A stretch of 64,000 bases of DNA, from NCBI GenBank assembly GCA_041690995.1, contig JBEPVM010000004.1, forward strand, positions 1 through 64,000, read 5' to 3'. This DNA comes from UBA4722 sp041690995. Its GTDB lineage: Bacteria > Pseudomonadota > Gammaproteobacteria > DSM-16500. The notes under the pieces are model-generated. The model was not told the origin of the DNA, ran no database searches, and was given only the letters and a program-made list of their open reading frames with translations. Below are positions 35,546-44,633 of this stretch, piece after piece; positions within the stretch are counted from its first letter, which is position 1; each line of letters opens with the position of its first letter. The position numbers and the translations under genes were made by a program.

Positions 35546-35770
35546 ATGGCGAGTATTTTACGATATTTTATTGCAGTTATTTTTTTGTTTTTAATCGCGG
35601 GCTGTTCTATGCTGCAAAATAATCCGCAAGAAAATAAAAAATCCGTGTGCAAAGAGTTAAATTACCGCATTATTAATAATGGCGCGACAGGTAATCGGCT
35701 CTTGGCGACACAACAAGGCGCTGAGATGGAAACATTGACGCGGAGTTATCATCAAGCAGGGTGTAGTTAA
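35546..35770 (+). CDS. Small predicted lipoprotein
   Basis: A 74-residue protein with an N-terminal signal peptide and lipobox L-I-A-G-C (Cys 20), then a short hydrophilic domain with two further cysteines. GGAGG precedes the ATG. Its TAA is immediately followed by the ATG of the VIT-type transporter, so the two are cotranscribed. No recognised family. Confidence 0.72.
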   Translation: MASILRYFIAVIFLFLIAGCSMLQNNPQENKKSVCKELNYRIINNGATGNRLLATQQGAEMETLTRSYHQAGCS

Positions 35771-36778
35771 ATGGAAGCACTGGAAAATTGGAAAGAAGAA
35801 AAGCGTTCCGCCTATTTATATCGTGCGATTGCTGAAATAGAAAAGAATCCTATCCATAAAAAATTATTTTTTGATCTTTCTAAAATGGCAGATAGGCAAG
35901 CCGCCATTTGGGAAAAACCATTACAGATGGATCAAATACCTCTTCCAGGACAGTATAACCCTGACTTGCGTGTGCGTGTGATTATTCAATTAGTGAAATG
36001 GTTGGGTGTCCGGTCATTGCGCGTTGCGTTGGCGGCATTAAAAATACGGGGTATGTCTATTTATCAAGCTGCAGAGTTAGGTCATTCCGATGCCATAGAA
36101 CATAAACATCGTCATTTGAATCAAAGCAATAATTTACGCGCAGCTGTTTTTGGCGTGAATGATGGGTTAATTTCAAATACCAGTTTAATTTTGGGCATCG
36201 CAGGCGCGCATGCAGGGAACCATTTGATTTTATTGTCAGGTATTGCAGGATTGCTTGCAGGCGCATGCTCGATGGGCGCGGGGGAATACGTGTCTGTGCG
36301 TTCTCAGCGTGACATGTTGGAATATCAATTAGAATTAGAAAAAAATGAATTGGATCTTTATCCTGAGGAAGAAGCGGCTGAATTGGCGTTAATTTATGAA
36401 GCCCGTGGCTTACCTATGGATGAAGCCAGACGAGTTGCTCATCTGTTGATTCAAGATCCCGACAAAGCGTTGGATACCTTAGCGCGCGAAGAATTAGGGA
36501 TTAATCCCAATGAGTTGATGTCACCTTGGGGCGCTGCGATTTCGTCATTCCTCTCGTTTGCACTCGGCGCATTTGTGCCTGTTCTGCCTTTTTTAGTGAG
36601 CCAATCTTCTCTTAATTTAAGTATTACGATTGGCTTAGTATTATTTTCATTATTTACAGTGGGTGCTGTATTGAGTTTATTTACACAGCGCAGCGCTGTG
36701 TGGAGCGGCTTGCGTATGTTGCTGATTGGCACACTGGCGGGCTCTTTGACGTATATGATTGGGGGTGTGTTTAGGTAA
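35771..36778 (+). CDS. VIT1/CCC1-family transporter with N-terminal helical domain
   Basis: Membrane protein of the vacuolar iron transporter family, expected to move Fe2+ or Mn2+ out of the cytoplasm. Residues 1-115 form a helical, ferritin/rubrerythrin-like domain (AIAEIEKNPIHKKLFFDLSK) seen in bacterial members. The C-terminal VIT domain has AAVFGVNDGLISNTSLILGI, LLAGACSMGAGEYVSVRSQR, and a run of C-terminal helices. Length 335. It starts directly after the small lipoprotein stop codon. Confidence 0.88.
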   Translation: MEALENWKEEKRSAYLYRAIAEIEKNPIHKKLFFDLSKMADRQAAIWEKPLQMDQIPLPGQYNPDLRVRVIIQLVKWLGVRSLRVALAALKIRGMSIYQAAELGHSDAIEHKHRHLNQSNNLRAAVFGVNDGLISNTSLILGIAGAHAGNHLILLSGIAGLLAGACSMGAGEYVSVRSQRDMLEYQLELEKNELDLYPEEEAAELALIYEARGLPMDEARRVAHLLIQDPDKALDTLAREELGINPNELMSPWGAAISSFLSFALGAFVPVLPFLVSQSSLNLSITIGLVLFSLFTVGAVLSLFTQRSAVWSGLRMLLIGTLAGSLTYMIGGVFR

Positions 36779-36827
36779 ATAGTCAAGTCAGTTGACAACA
36801 AATTTATTTGTAACTACAATAAAAAAA

Positions 36828-37106
36828 ATGAAAATTACTTTTAATCCAGAAAAATCTAAAAAAAATATTCAAGAGAGAAGTTTATCTTTCGATGAAGTAA
36901 CTGAATTTGATTGGGAAGCTGCGCTTTATGTAGAAGATACTCGAAAGTTGTATCCCGAGAAGCGTTTTGTTGCAATAGGATATTTGGGGAGAAGGTTACA
37001 CGTCATTTGTTTTACCCCTATAAAAGGGGGAGTGCGTGTTATCAGTTTCCGCAAGGCTAATTCACGGGAGGTAAAGAAATATGAGAAAGAAAAAACCACT
37101 CACTAA
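36828..37106 (+). CDS. brnT: BrnT-family toxin (copy 2)
   Basis: Second BrnT-like toxin. KITFNPEKSKKNIQERSLSF matches the DUF497 start, followed by E-D-T-R-K-L-Y-P-E-K-R-F-V-A-I-G and the C-terminal V-I-S-F-R-K-A-N-S-R-E. From the chosen ATG it is 92 residues; an earlier in-frame ATG at 36792 would add 12 residues with no family support. It differs strongly from copies 1 and 3. brnA starts inside its last 26 nt. Confidence 0.88.
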   Translation: MKITFNPEKSKKNIQERSLSFDEVTEFDWEAALYVEDTRKLYPEKRFVAIGYLGRRLHVICFTPIKGGVRVISFRKANSREVKKYEKEKTTH

Positions 37107-37380
37107 TAAGTCAGGAGATGTGAGAGAGCTAACAGCGAAAGATATCCGTGCTATGCGACCTGCTGCAGAAATATTACCTAAAAATCTTTTAGCCGTTCTT
37201 CCAAAACGGAAAAGAGGTGAGCGTGGTTTACAGAAAAAACCAAGAAAAATTTCTATTACGCAACGCTATAGTCCTGAAGTTGTTGCCTACTTCAAATCAA
37301 CGGGAGCAGGCTGGCAAACACGCATTGATAATATATTGGTATTATACGTTAAAAAGCATTCAAGGCATTTGGCAGCCTAA
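37081..37380 (+). CDS. brnA: BrnA-family antitoxin (copy 2)
   Basis: Antitoxin partner with a basic N-terminus and the C-terminal ribbon-helix-helix region RKISITQRYSPEVVAYFKST, followed by GAGWQTRID, the BrnA hallmark. Length 99. GGGAGG precedes the ATG within the brnT frame. The pair sits between the VIT transporter and cydA. Confidence 0.85.
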   Translation: MRKKKPLTNKSGDVRELTAKDIRAMRPAAEILPKNLLAVLPKRKRGERGLQKKPRKISITQRYSPEVVAYFKSTGAGWQTRIDNILVLYVKKHSRHLAA

Positions 37381-37479
37381 GTGTGATTGCACCTGGAAGA
37401 GCAGAAGGGACATTTAAACAGTTCCATTCCTGGCTCGCTCGGGTGTACAATTTAATCCTTCGGCTGTTTGGATATGTTT

Positions 37480-38865
37480 ATGTTACTTGATACCGCACTC
37501 CTGTCTCGTATTCAATTCGCTTTCACGATTAGCTTTCATATCTTATTTCCTGCCTTTAGTATTGGGCTGGCTTTATTTATTGCAGTAATGGAAAGCATTT
37601 GGCTTAACACTCGAAATCCGCTTTACTTAAGCATTTGTAAATTTTGGACTAAAGTATTTGCGCTGACATTTGGAATGGGTGTTGTATCAGGTGTTGTCAT
37701 GGAATTTCAGCTTGGAACGAATTGGGCGGGGTTTACGCAGGCAGTCGGTGGGGTATTAGGCCCTTTATTTACTTACGAAGTGATGACTGCTTTTTTTATT
37801 GAAGCAGGGTTCTTGGGGGTGATGTTGTTTGGCTGGGACCGTGTGGGTCCGCGATTGCATTATCTGGCAACTTTACTGGTTGTGATTGGTACGACATTAT
37901 CTGCTTATTGGATTATGTCTGCTAATACGTGGATGCAGCATCCAGTCGGTTATAAGCAAGTAGATGGAATGTTCAAAGTCGCAGATTGGATGCAAGTGGT
38001 CTTTAACTCTGCGACTTTTCCGCGTTTCATTCACATGCTGTTAGCGTCTTATATCTCAGCAGGTTTTGTAATTTGCAGTGTGTCAGCTTATTATTTATTG
38101 CAAAATAGATTTGTGATTTTTGCCAGAACGTGTTTTTCGTTTACTTGGTGGGTGCTGTTGGTGCTTATTCCTGCGCAGATTTATGTGGGCGATGTGACAG
38201 GGTTACAAGTCCATGAGAACCAACCGATTAAAACAGCCGCGATGGAAGGGCTTTGGGAAACACAAGCGGGTGCGCCTTTAGTTTTATTTGCGATTCCTGA
38301 CCAGAAAAACCAAGTTAATCATTGGGAAATGAGTATTCCATACGGCGCTGCATTATTGAATACACATCAGTGGAATGGCGTATTAACAGGCTTAAAAACA
38401 GTATCTATTGAGAACCAGCCTCCTGTATTACCTGTGTTTTTTAGTTTTCGTGTGATGGTGGGTAGTGGATTGCTTATGTTATTGTTATCTCTGATAGCCA
38501 TTTATTTAAGACTGAAAAAACGGCTGTATGACACGCGATGGTTTTTAATTAGCTCTGTATCATCTGCACCATTAGGTTTTATTGCTTTATGGTGTGGTTG
38601 GATAACGGCAGAGATGGGACGCCAACCTTGGATAGTCTATGGGTTGCTCAAAACAGCAGAGGCGGTTTCACCTGTTTCTTTGCGGGATGTGATGATCTCG
38701 TTTGTCCTAATGTTTATTGTGTACGGCATTATTTTTGGTTATTTTTATTTTTATTTCTTGCATAAGACTTTGCATAAAGGGCCTGGTGATATTATTAAAG
38801 ATAAAGAAGAACCTCACCAACCTTTTCAATATATGCCTGTTTCTTCGCCGGAGAATCGCTCATGA
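37480..38865 (+). CDS. cydA: Cytochrome bd-type quinol oxidase subunit I (cyanide-insensitive type)
   Basis: Quinol-oxidising, haem-bearing subunit of a terminal oxidase. The N-terminus LLDTALLSRIQF matches the CydA start, so I use the ATG at 37480; a TTG at 37468 and an ATG at 37474 are also in frame. Haem-ligand histidines lie in the F-H-I-L-F and F-I-H-M-L segments and the haem Met in FSFRVMVGSG. GRQPWIVYGLLKTAEAVSP is typical of CIO-type enzymes. The Q-loop is short and total length is about 461 against 522 in E. coli CydA. Overlaps cydB by 4 nt. Confidence 0.94.
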   Translation: MLLDTALLSRIQFAFTISFHILFPAFSIGLALFIAVMESIWLNTRNPLYLSICKFWTKVFALTFGMGVVSGVVMEFQLGTNWAGFTQAVGGVLGPLFTYEVMTAFFIEAGFLGVMLFGWDRVGPRLHYLATLLVVIGTTLSAYWIMSANTWMQHPVGYKQVDGMFKVADWMQVVFNSATFPRFIHMLLASYISAGFVICSVSAYYLLQNRFVIFARTCFSFTWWVLLVLIPAQIYVGDVTGLQVHENQPIKTAAMEGLWETQAGAPLVLFAIPDQKNQVNHWEMSIPYGAALLNTHQWNGVLTGLKTVSIENQPPVLPVFFSFRVMVGSGLLMLLLSLIAIYLRLKKRLYDTRWFLISSVSSAPLGFIALWCGWITAEMGRQPWIVYGLLKTAEAVSPVSLRDVMISFVLMFIVYGIIFGYFYFYFLHKTLHKGPGDIIKDKEEPHQPFQYMPVSSPENRS

Positions 38866-39851
38866 ACTGGCTTGCTCTTATATGGTGCGGCATTATTGCC
38901 TTTGGCGTGATTATGTATGTTATTTTAGGGGGCTTTGATCTCGGTATCGGCATTGTGTCGATTTTTTTTAAAGATGAAAAAGAACGCGATTTATTGATGA
39001 GCGCCATTTTGCCTGTTTGGGATGGAAACCAGACATGGTTAGTGTTCGGAGGTGCGACTTTATATGGTGCTTTTCCTGTGGCATTTAGCGCGATTTTGCC
39101 TCTCATGTATATTCCGATGTTGATGATGGTGATTGCCCTCTTGTTTCGTGGTGTGTCTTTTGAATTTCGCTTGAAAGCAATCAAGACCAAGCGTTTATGG
39201 GAATTCTGCATTTTCCTAGGGTCGGTGGTTGCAACGATGATGCAGGGATTTATTCTGGGAACATTTGTGCAGGGGTTTAATTTGTCTGCAACCGCAGGAA
39301 GTATAGAACAGTGGTTTAATCCATTTGGATTAGCTTGTGCGATTGCATTAGTATTTGGCTATGTATTATTAGGTTCAAATTTTCTTATTATTAAAACAGT
39401 CGGTACGTTGCAGAGAAAAAGCTATGCGTTATCAGGTAAGATTCAATATATTATTTTAGTAGCTTTTATTATGGTCAGTGTATGGTCGCCTTTTTTAGAT
39501 CTTTCCATCTGGCAACGTTGGTTTAATCCAAATTATATATGTTATTTAGCTCTATTGCCTTTTTTAACGATGATTTTTTTAATTGTACATGGGATTGCGA
39601 TCAGAAAAAAATATGAGTATCTCCCTTTTTGGAGTGCGATTGGCATGTTTTTAATGTGTTATTTGGGCTTTATTATTAGCAGTTATCCTTATATCGTGCC
39701 TCGGCAAATTACTTACAGAGAAGCAGCGGCTGATCAGTCATCTTTACTATTTATGTTGGTGGGTGTTTGTATTATGCTGCCGCCCTTGCTGTATTATACG
39801 TATTATTCTTATCGTATTTTTAGGGGTAAAGTCACGCAGATTGGATATTGA
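38862..39851 (+). CDS. cydB: Cytochrome bd-type quinol oxidase subunit II
   Basis: Second integral-membrane subunit with about eight to nine helices. The N-terminal VILGGFDLGIGIVSIF, PVWDGNQTWLVFGGATLYGAFP and FRGVSFEFRLK segments are hallmark CydB sequences. Length 329, slightly short of E. coli CydB (379) as is usual for CIO-type partners. The ATG overlaps the cydA stop, and a tiny cydX-like gene follows 2 nt later. Confidence 0.95.
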   Translation: MNWLALIWCGIIAFGVIMYVILGGFDLGIGIVSIFFKDEKERDLLMSAILPVWDGNQTWLVFGGATLYGAFPVAFSAILPLMYIPMLMMVIALLFRGVSFEFRLKAIKTKRLWEFCIFLGSVVATMMQGFILGTFVQGFNLSATAGSIEQWFNPFGLACAIALVFGYVLLGSNFLIIKTVGTLQRKSYALSGKIQYIILVAFIMVSVWSPFLDLSIWQRWFNPNYICYLALLPFLTMIFLIVHGIAIRKKYEYLPFWSAIGMFLMCYLGFIISSYPYIVPRQITYREAAADQSSLLFMLVGVCIMLPPLLYYTYYSYRIFRGKVTQIGY

Positions 39852-39853
39852 AG

Positions 39854-39955
39854 ATGAAAAGAATTTTATGGTTTGTGGGTCTTTATAGTGCGACACTTGT
39901 TGGTTTCCTGTTGGTGCATTGTTTAATGCGGGTTATTGTCACGCAGCTTGCTTGA
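39854..39955 (+). CDS. 33-residue CydX-like (DUF2474-type) oxidase small subunit
   Basis: Reading from the ATG 2 nt after cydB gives M-K-R-I-L-W-F-V-G-L-Y-S-A-T-L-V and then a single hydrophobic helix ending in L-A before TGA. A basic N-terminus, one Trp near position 6 and one membrane helix are what is known for CydX and for the DUF2474 peptides beside CioAB genes. The position is diagnostic. Confidence 0.8.
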   Translation: MKRILWFVGLYSATLVGFLLVHCLMRVIVTQLA

Positions 39956-39987
39956 AAGGGGCAACTACAGTATCTTAGTGACAATAT

Positions 39988-42306
39988 GTGAATTTTACGT
40001 TGCGCGATTTAGAAATGAGGAAAAAAGTGAGGAAAAAGGATCAATATGCTGATAGAGAAGCTCAAACTTATGAGCATCCTATCGCAAGTCGTGAGTTTAT
40101 TTTAGATATACTCGCTGAACGTGACAGCCCTATTACGTATAATCAATTAATTAAAGAATTACATATCGTTGATTCTAATCAAAAAGAAGCTCTACGTCGC
40201 CGTTTATTAGCCATGGTGCGGGATGGCCAATTATTACAGAATCGGCGCGGCGCGTTTGGTTTAATCAATAAAATGGAGTTGATTAAAGGGTATGTCATTG
40301 GCCACAAAGACGGCTTTGGGTTTGTGGTACCTGATGAAGGCGGTGAGGATTTATTTTTGAGCGCTCGGCAAATGCGCACGGTGTTTCCGGGTGACGAAGT
40401 ATTGGTGCGGACAGCTAATATTGATCATCGTGGTCGGCGAGAAGGCATGGTAGTGGAGGTATTGGTTCGCCATACGCGTGAATTGGTTGGGCGTTTTGTT
40501 TCAGAATCAGGGGCTTCGTTTGTCGAACCCTCTAATCAGCGCATTACACACGATATTTTAATTCCCCAAGATGCTCAGCTTAATGCTAAACAAGGCCAAA
40601 TGGTGGTGGTTCAGATTATAGAACAACCCGGTCCAACGATGCGGCCTGTTGGTAAAATTATTGAAATTTTGGGTGACCACATGGCCCCAGGAATGGAGAT
40701 TAACGTAGCCATTCGTAACCATGAGCTTCCATACGAATGGCCAGAAACAGTATTAACGGAAGCTGCGAAATTTAATTCTATTGTGCCTGAGAGTGATTTA
40801 AAAAACCGGCTTGATCTGCGTTCTTTGCCTTTTGTGACGATTGATGGCGAAGATGCGAAAGATTTTGATGATGCCGTTTATTGTGAACCGCGTCCTAAAG
40901 GAGGTTGGGTATTGTATGTGGCGATTGCAGATGTGAGCCATTATGTGAAGCCTAATACAGCGCTGGATGTAGAGTCACTCAACCGAGGTAATTCTGTCTA
41001 TTTTCCAGGTGAAGTGATTCCGATGTTGCCAGAAGTATTATCTAATGAATTATGTTCATTGAAACCAGAGGTGAACCGGTTGACGCTGGTGTGTGAAATG
41101 GAGATTACATCGACAGGTAAAATCAAGCATTATCAATTTCATGAAGGCGTTATTTATTCGCACGCACGGCTGACTTACAATCAAGTCTATGCGATGGTGG
41201 AGCAGAAAGATGTTGGTTTGCAAGAACGATATAAAAAATTATTATCTCCTCTACAAGAATTATTCGCATTGTATCATGTATTACATACAGCACGTTTAAA
41301 ACGTGGCGCGATTGATTTTGATTTACCTGAAACGAAAATTATTTTCGGGACCGATCGTAAAATTGAACGCATCGTGGCGTTACTACGTAACGATGCACAT
41401 CGTTTAATCGAAGAATGTATGTTATGCGCGAATATTTGTGCGGCACGTTTTTTATCAGAGCATGAATGCCCAGGATTGTTTCGTGTTCATGAAGGGCCCA
41501 TGCAAGTTAAATTAATCGATTTACGTAAATTTTTAGGCGAGTTAGGGCTTGCTTTGCCGGGTGGTGAAGAGCCTAAGCCGCGAGATTATGCTGAATTATT
41601 GAAAAAAGTAGCCTCTCGTCCCGATGCGCGCCTGATTCAAACAGTGTTATTGCGTTCGTTAAGTCAGGCGGTATACAGCCCAGAAAATAAAGGCCATTTT
41701 GGTTTGGCATTTGATGCGTATGCACATTTTACATCACCTATTCGTCGTTATCCTGATTTGTTAGTCCATCGTGCTATTCGAAAAATTTTACGTGGTGAAC
41801 ATCAGAAGGGTAATACAGATCCGAAGTTTGCAAAATACGGCGAGCATTGTTCGATGACAGAACATCGCGCGGATGATGCGACCCGCGAAGTTGTCGATTG
41901 GCTAAAATGCGAATTTATGCAGGATAAAGTGGGCGAAGAATACGATGGTATGATTACCAGCGTGACAGGCTTTGGATTATTCGTTGAACTTAAAGAAATT
42001 TATGTGGAAGGACTAGTGCATATTAGCATGCTGCGTAATGATTATTATCAATTTGACCCTGTTAAACATGCTTTATCAGGAGAGCGTACAGGAAAGCGTT
42101 ATCGTTTAGGTGATACCGTGCATGTTAAAGTGGTGCGTGTTGACTTGGATCAAAAACAAATTGATTTTGTAGTGACGGATGCGCTAGAAGAAACTCGGTC
42201 ATTAAAAAAAGGTGGAGTTAAAAAGAAACGCGAGAAAGAGAATTTTAAGAAAACAGTTAAATCAAATTCAAAAAGAAAACAAAAATCAAAGAAAAATTCT
42301 TTATGA
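39988..42306 (+). CDS. rnr: Ribonuclease R
   Basis: Processive 3'-5' exoribonuclease that degrades structured RNA. Order: N-terminal winged helix (REFILDILAERDSPITYNQL), two cold-shock domains, the RNB catalytic domain with TIDGEDAKDFDDAVYC (metal-binding aspartates), the C-terminal S1 domain (DGMITSVTGFGLFVELKEIY) and a Lys-rich tail. Length 772 from the GTG at 39988. An ATG at 40015 is a possible alternative; neither has a strong ribosome binding site. The stop overlaps rlmB by 4 nt. Confidence 0.95.
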   Translation: MNFTLRDLEMRKKVRKKDQYADREAQTYEHPIASREFILDILAERDSPITYNQLIKELHIVDSNQKEALRRRLLAMVRDGQLLQNRRGAFGLINKMELIKGYVIGHKDGFGFVVPDEGGEDLFLSARQMRTVFPGDEVLVRTANIDHRGRREGMVVEVLVRHTRELVGRFVSESGASFVEPSNQRITHDILIPQDAQLNAKQGQMVVVQIIEQPGPTMRPVGKIIEILGDHMAPGMEINVAIRNHELPYEWPETVLTEAAKFNSIVPESDLKNRLDLRSLPFVTIDGEDAKDFDDAVYCEPRPKGGWVLYVAIADVSHYVKPNTALDVESLNRGNSVYFPGEVIPMLPEVLSNELCSLKPEVNRLTLVCEMEITSTGKIKHYQFHEGVIYSHARLTYNQVYAMVEQKDVGLQERYKKLLSPLQELFALYHVLHTARLKRGAIDFDLPETKIIFGTDRKIERIVALLRNDAHRLIEECMLCANICAARFLSEHECPGLFRVHEGPMQVKLIDLRKFLGELGLALPGGEEPKPRDYAELLKKVASRPDARLIQTVLLRSLSQAVYSPENKGHFGLAFDAYAHFTSPIRRYPDLLVHRAIRKILRGEHQKGNTDPKFAKYGEHCSMTEHRADDATREVVDWLKCEFMQDKVGEEYDGMITSVTGFGLFVELKEIYVEGLVHISMLRNDYYQFDPVKHALSGERTGKRYRLGDTVHVKVVRVDLDQKQIDFVVTDALEETRSLKKGGVKKKREKENFKKTVKSNSKRKQKSKKNSL

Positions 42307-43049
42307 CAGATGAAATTTTTATTTTTGGGTTTCATCCCGTTGAAGCTTTATTAACAAAACAACCTGAAAAAATTATCTATCTGGCTATATTAAGCGAACG
42401 TGCAGATCAGAAAATGCAGATGATAATTGCGCTCGCAGAACAGAACGGCATTCAAATAAAATTCATGAAACGAGCCGTGCTCGATCAATTAACACAGAAT
42501 GCGAATCATCAAGGCATAGTCGCTTTTTGTCAGCCAGCAAAGCGTTATACAGAACAGGATTTACCTGTATTATTAAAAAATCTCACACAGCCTGCTTTTC
42601 TGCTTATTTTAGATGGCATTCAAGATCCGCATAATTTAGGCGCGTGTTTGCGTAGCGCAGATGCAGCAGGTGTGACAGCCGTGATTGCACCGAAAGATAA
42701 ATCCGTTGGTTTAACGCCTACCGTTTGCAAAGTGGCGAGCGGTGCAGCAGAGTCTGTGCCTTTTATTCAAGTGACGAATTTAGCGCGCACTTTGCGTTTT
42801 TTAAAAGAACAAGCAATTTGGGTTTTTGGCGCAGATGATGATGCAAAACAAACTGTCTATCAAGCTGATTTGAAAGTATCTTTAGCATTAGTTTTAGGCG
42901 CGGAAGGCGATGGTATGCGCCGCTTGACCCGCGAACATTGCGATTTATTATTGCGTATCCCCATGCAAGGCGCTGTTTCCAGCTTAAATGTATCCGTGGC
43001 TGCAGGAGTTCTTTTATTTGAAGCAGTGCGGCAGAGGGGAAGCGTATAG
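42303..43049 (+). CDS. rlmB: 23S rRNA (guanosine-2'-O-)-methyltransferase RlmB
   Basis: SpoU-family 2'-O-methyltransferase for G2251 of 23S rRNA. It has an N-terminal substrate-binding domain (IFGFHPVEALLTKQPEKI) and a C-terminal trefoil-knot domain with LDGIQDPHNLGACLRSADAAG, LVLGAEGDGMRRLTREHCD and IPMQGAVSSLNVSVAAG. Length 248 (E. coli 243). The ATGA overlap with rnr suggests coupling; the rnr-rlmB order is conserved in gammaproteobacteria. Confidence 0.96.
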   Translation: MTDEIFIFGFHPVEALLTKQPEKIIYLAILSERADQKMQMIIALAEQNGIQIKFMKRAVLDQLTQNANHQGIVAFCQPAKRYTEQDLPVLLKNLTQPAFLLILDGIQDPHNLGACLRSADAAGVTAVIAPKDKSVGLTPTVCKVASGAAESVPFIQVTNLARTLRFLKEQAIWVFGADDDAKQTVYQADLKVSLALVLGAEGDGMRRLTREHCDLLLRIPMQGAVSSLNVSVAAGVLLFEAVRQRGSV

Positions 43050-43062
43050 ATATGAAAGTTCG

Positions 43063-43166
43063 TTATCCGCAAACAAAGCGTGATATACTTTGTTTGCGGA
43101 TAAGAGGTTTCTGAATCTCGTTATCCGCTATTTGAGTGTGTTAAACTATCTTTGCGGATAAGAGAG
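43063..43166. repeat. Two tandem hairpin units built on ttatccgc/gcggataa upstream of the DUF234 ATPase
   Basis: The octamer ttatccgc occurs at 43064 and 43121, and its inverse gcggataa at about 43097 and 43155, giving two inverted-repeat units in about 100 nt. Unit 1 has 16-nt perfect arms (43064-43079 and 43089-43104); unit 2 has shorter arms ending gcggataagag. No T-run follows, so they look like operators or a small repeat element rather than terminators. They end 12 nt before the ATPase start, where AGGAGG forms its ribosome binding site. Confidence 0.75.
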
Positions 43167-43177
43167 AGGAGGATGCG

Positions 43178-44581
43178 ATGAAGTTTATTGGCCGCGATCA
43201 AGAGCTTTATAGTTTAAATCAGATGTATAAAATTAAAGAAAGTAAATTGGCAGTGTTATATGGTAGAAGAAGAGTGGGGAAAAGCTGTTTAGTCACCCAT
43301 TTCATGCAGGATAAAAAACATCTTTATTTTGAGGGGTTAGAACAAGGAAGAACAAAAGCACAGATAGCTCAATTTGTGTTTGATTTAAGCAAACAAGTCA
43401 ATGACGAAATTCTGAAACAAGTTAAGTTAGATTCTTGGGAACCTATACTGGATTATTTAACTAAATTTTTTTCGCAAAGCAAAGAGAAATACATTTTATT
43501 CTTAGATGAATTTCAGTGGTTAGCTGCGAACCAATCCAGACTAGTCAGCCTATTAAAAAAATATTGGGATCAGCAGTGGAGCAAACAAAATGTGATGGTT
43601 ATTTTATGTGGCTCAGTGTGTTCTTATATGACAAAGAGAGTGATTTCATCAAAGGCTCTTTATGGTAGAATTCATTGGGAGCTTTGTTTGCAGCCACTTG
43701 ACCCAATCGAATCTTATCATCTTTTAGGCGCGAAAAGAAATAGAGATGAGGTGTTGCAATATTTACAAATTTTAGGAGGAATTCCAAAGTACCTTAAGGA
43801 GGTTGATACTCGGAAATCCTTTGATCAAAATATTAATAGCTTGTTATTTACCAAGAACGGCATATTAGTAAATGACTACAGTAAAATATTTTATAGTCAA
43901 TTTAAAGAATATCATACTTATGAAACTATTGTTCGGTATTTGAAAGATCAACCCAGAACATTGGATGAGATAGCATCCAAATTAAAAATTTCATCAGGTG
44001 GAGGAATGAAATCGTATTTAGAGAATTTAGAAAAAGCATTATTTTTGACGAGTTACATACCTTATAATAAAAAGCCTAATAGCAAAATCAAGAAATATAA
44101 ATTAACTGATGAATATCTACGATTTTACTTTAAGTATGTAGAACCGCACATCAAACTTATTTCAGTTAATCGCACAAGAAATCTTTTTGAGCAATTAGTG
44201 AAGCCTGTTTGGAACGCATGGCTGGGGTTTGCTTTTGAAAATTATTGTCTTAAGAATGCGATGTATCTGGCAAAAATCATGGGATTTGAAAGTCATGTTG
44301 TACAATGGGGACCTTATTTTCAACGTGGTGATGAAGGATTTCAAATTGATTTGATTTATTTGCGTAATGATAAAGTAGTAACTTTGTGTGAAATAAAATA
44401 TTCTGAAAAAGAAGTGCCTATTGCTGTTGTGCATGAAGTAAAAAAGAAATGTGCTTTAATAGAAGTACCTCGGGGATATACACTTGAAACAGCTCTAATT
44501 TCACGATTCGGCCCTGAAAAGGCATTACGCGAGCTGGATTATTTTCATCATTATGTGGAAGCTGTGGATTTTTTTGCATAG
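43178..44581 (+). CDS. AAA ATPase with C-terminal DUF234/nuclease-like domain
   Basis: A 467-residue protein of the archaeal-type ATPase group (COG1672). The N-terminal F-I-G-R-D-Q-E-L is followed by Walker A (GRRRVGKS, about residue 29) and Walker B (YILFLDEFQW, about residue 105), then a winged-helix part (residues 255-290, TLDEIASKLKISSGGGMKSY). The C-terminal DUF234 domain holds Q-I-D-L-I-Y and, 12 residues on, C-E-I-K-Y, the D-x(n)-E-x-K arrangement of PD-(D/E)XK nucleases. Its function is unknown in bacteria; the pattern suggests a DNA- or NTP-dependent switch. It stands alone, preceded by repeated palindromes. Confidence 0.85.
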   Translation: MKFIGRDQELYSLNQMYKIKESKLAVLYGRRRVGKSCLVTHFMQDKKHLYFEGLEQGRTKAQIAQFVFDLSKQVNDEILKQVKLDSWEPILDYLTKFFSQSKEKYILFLDEFQWLAANQSRLVSLLKKYWDQQWSKQNVMVILCGSVCSYMTKRVISSKALYGRIHWELCLQPLDPIESYHLLGAKRNRDEVLQYLQILGGIPKYLKEVDTRKSFDQNINSLLFTKNGILVNDYSKIFYSQFKEYHTYETIVRYLKDQPRTLDEIASKLKISSGGGMKSYLENLEKALFLTSYIPYNKKPNSKIKKYKLTDEYLRFYFKYVEPHIKLISVNRTRNLFEQLVKPVWNAWLGFAFENYCLKNAMYLAKIMGFESHVVQWGPYFQRGDEGFQIDLIYLRNDKVVTLCEIKYSEKEVPIAVVHEVKKKCALIEVPRGYTLETALISRFGPEKALRELDYFHHYVEAVDFFA

Positions 44582-44633
44582 AGTCTAAACCAAAGCACCC
44601 TTGTTAAAATATATTCTGAAAAGGAGAAATAAA

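Noticed and set aside
43063..43166. Repeats upstream of the DUF234 ATPase as a CRISPR array or rlmB terminator
   Set aside because: Units alternate in orientation and spacers are unequal and short, so not CRISPR; no T-tract follows the stems, so a terminator is unlikely.
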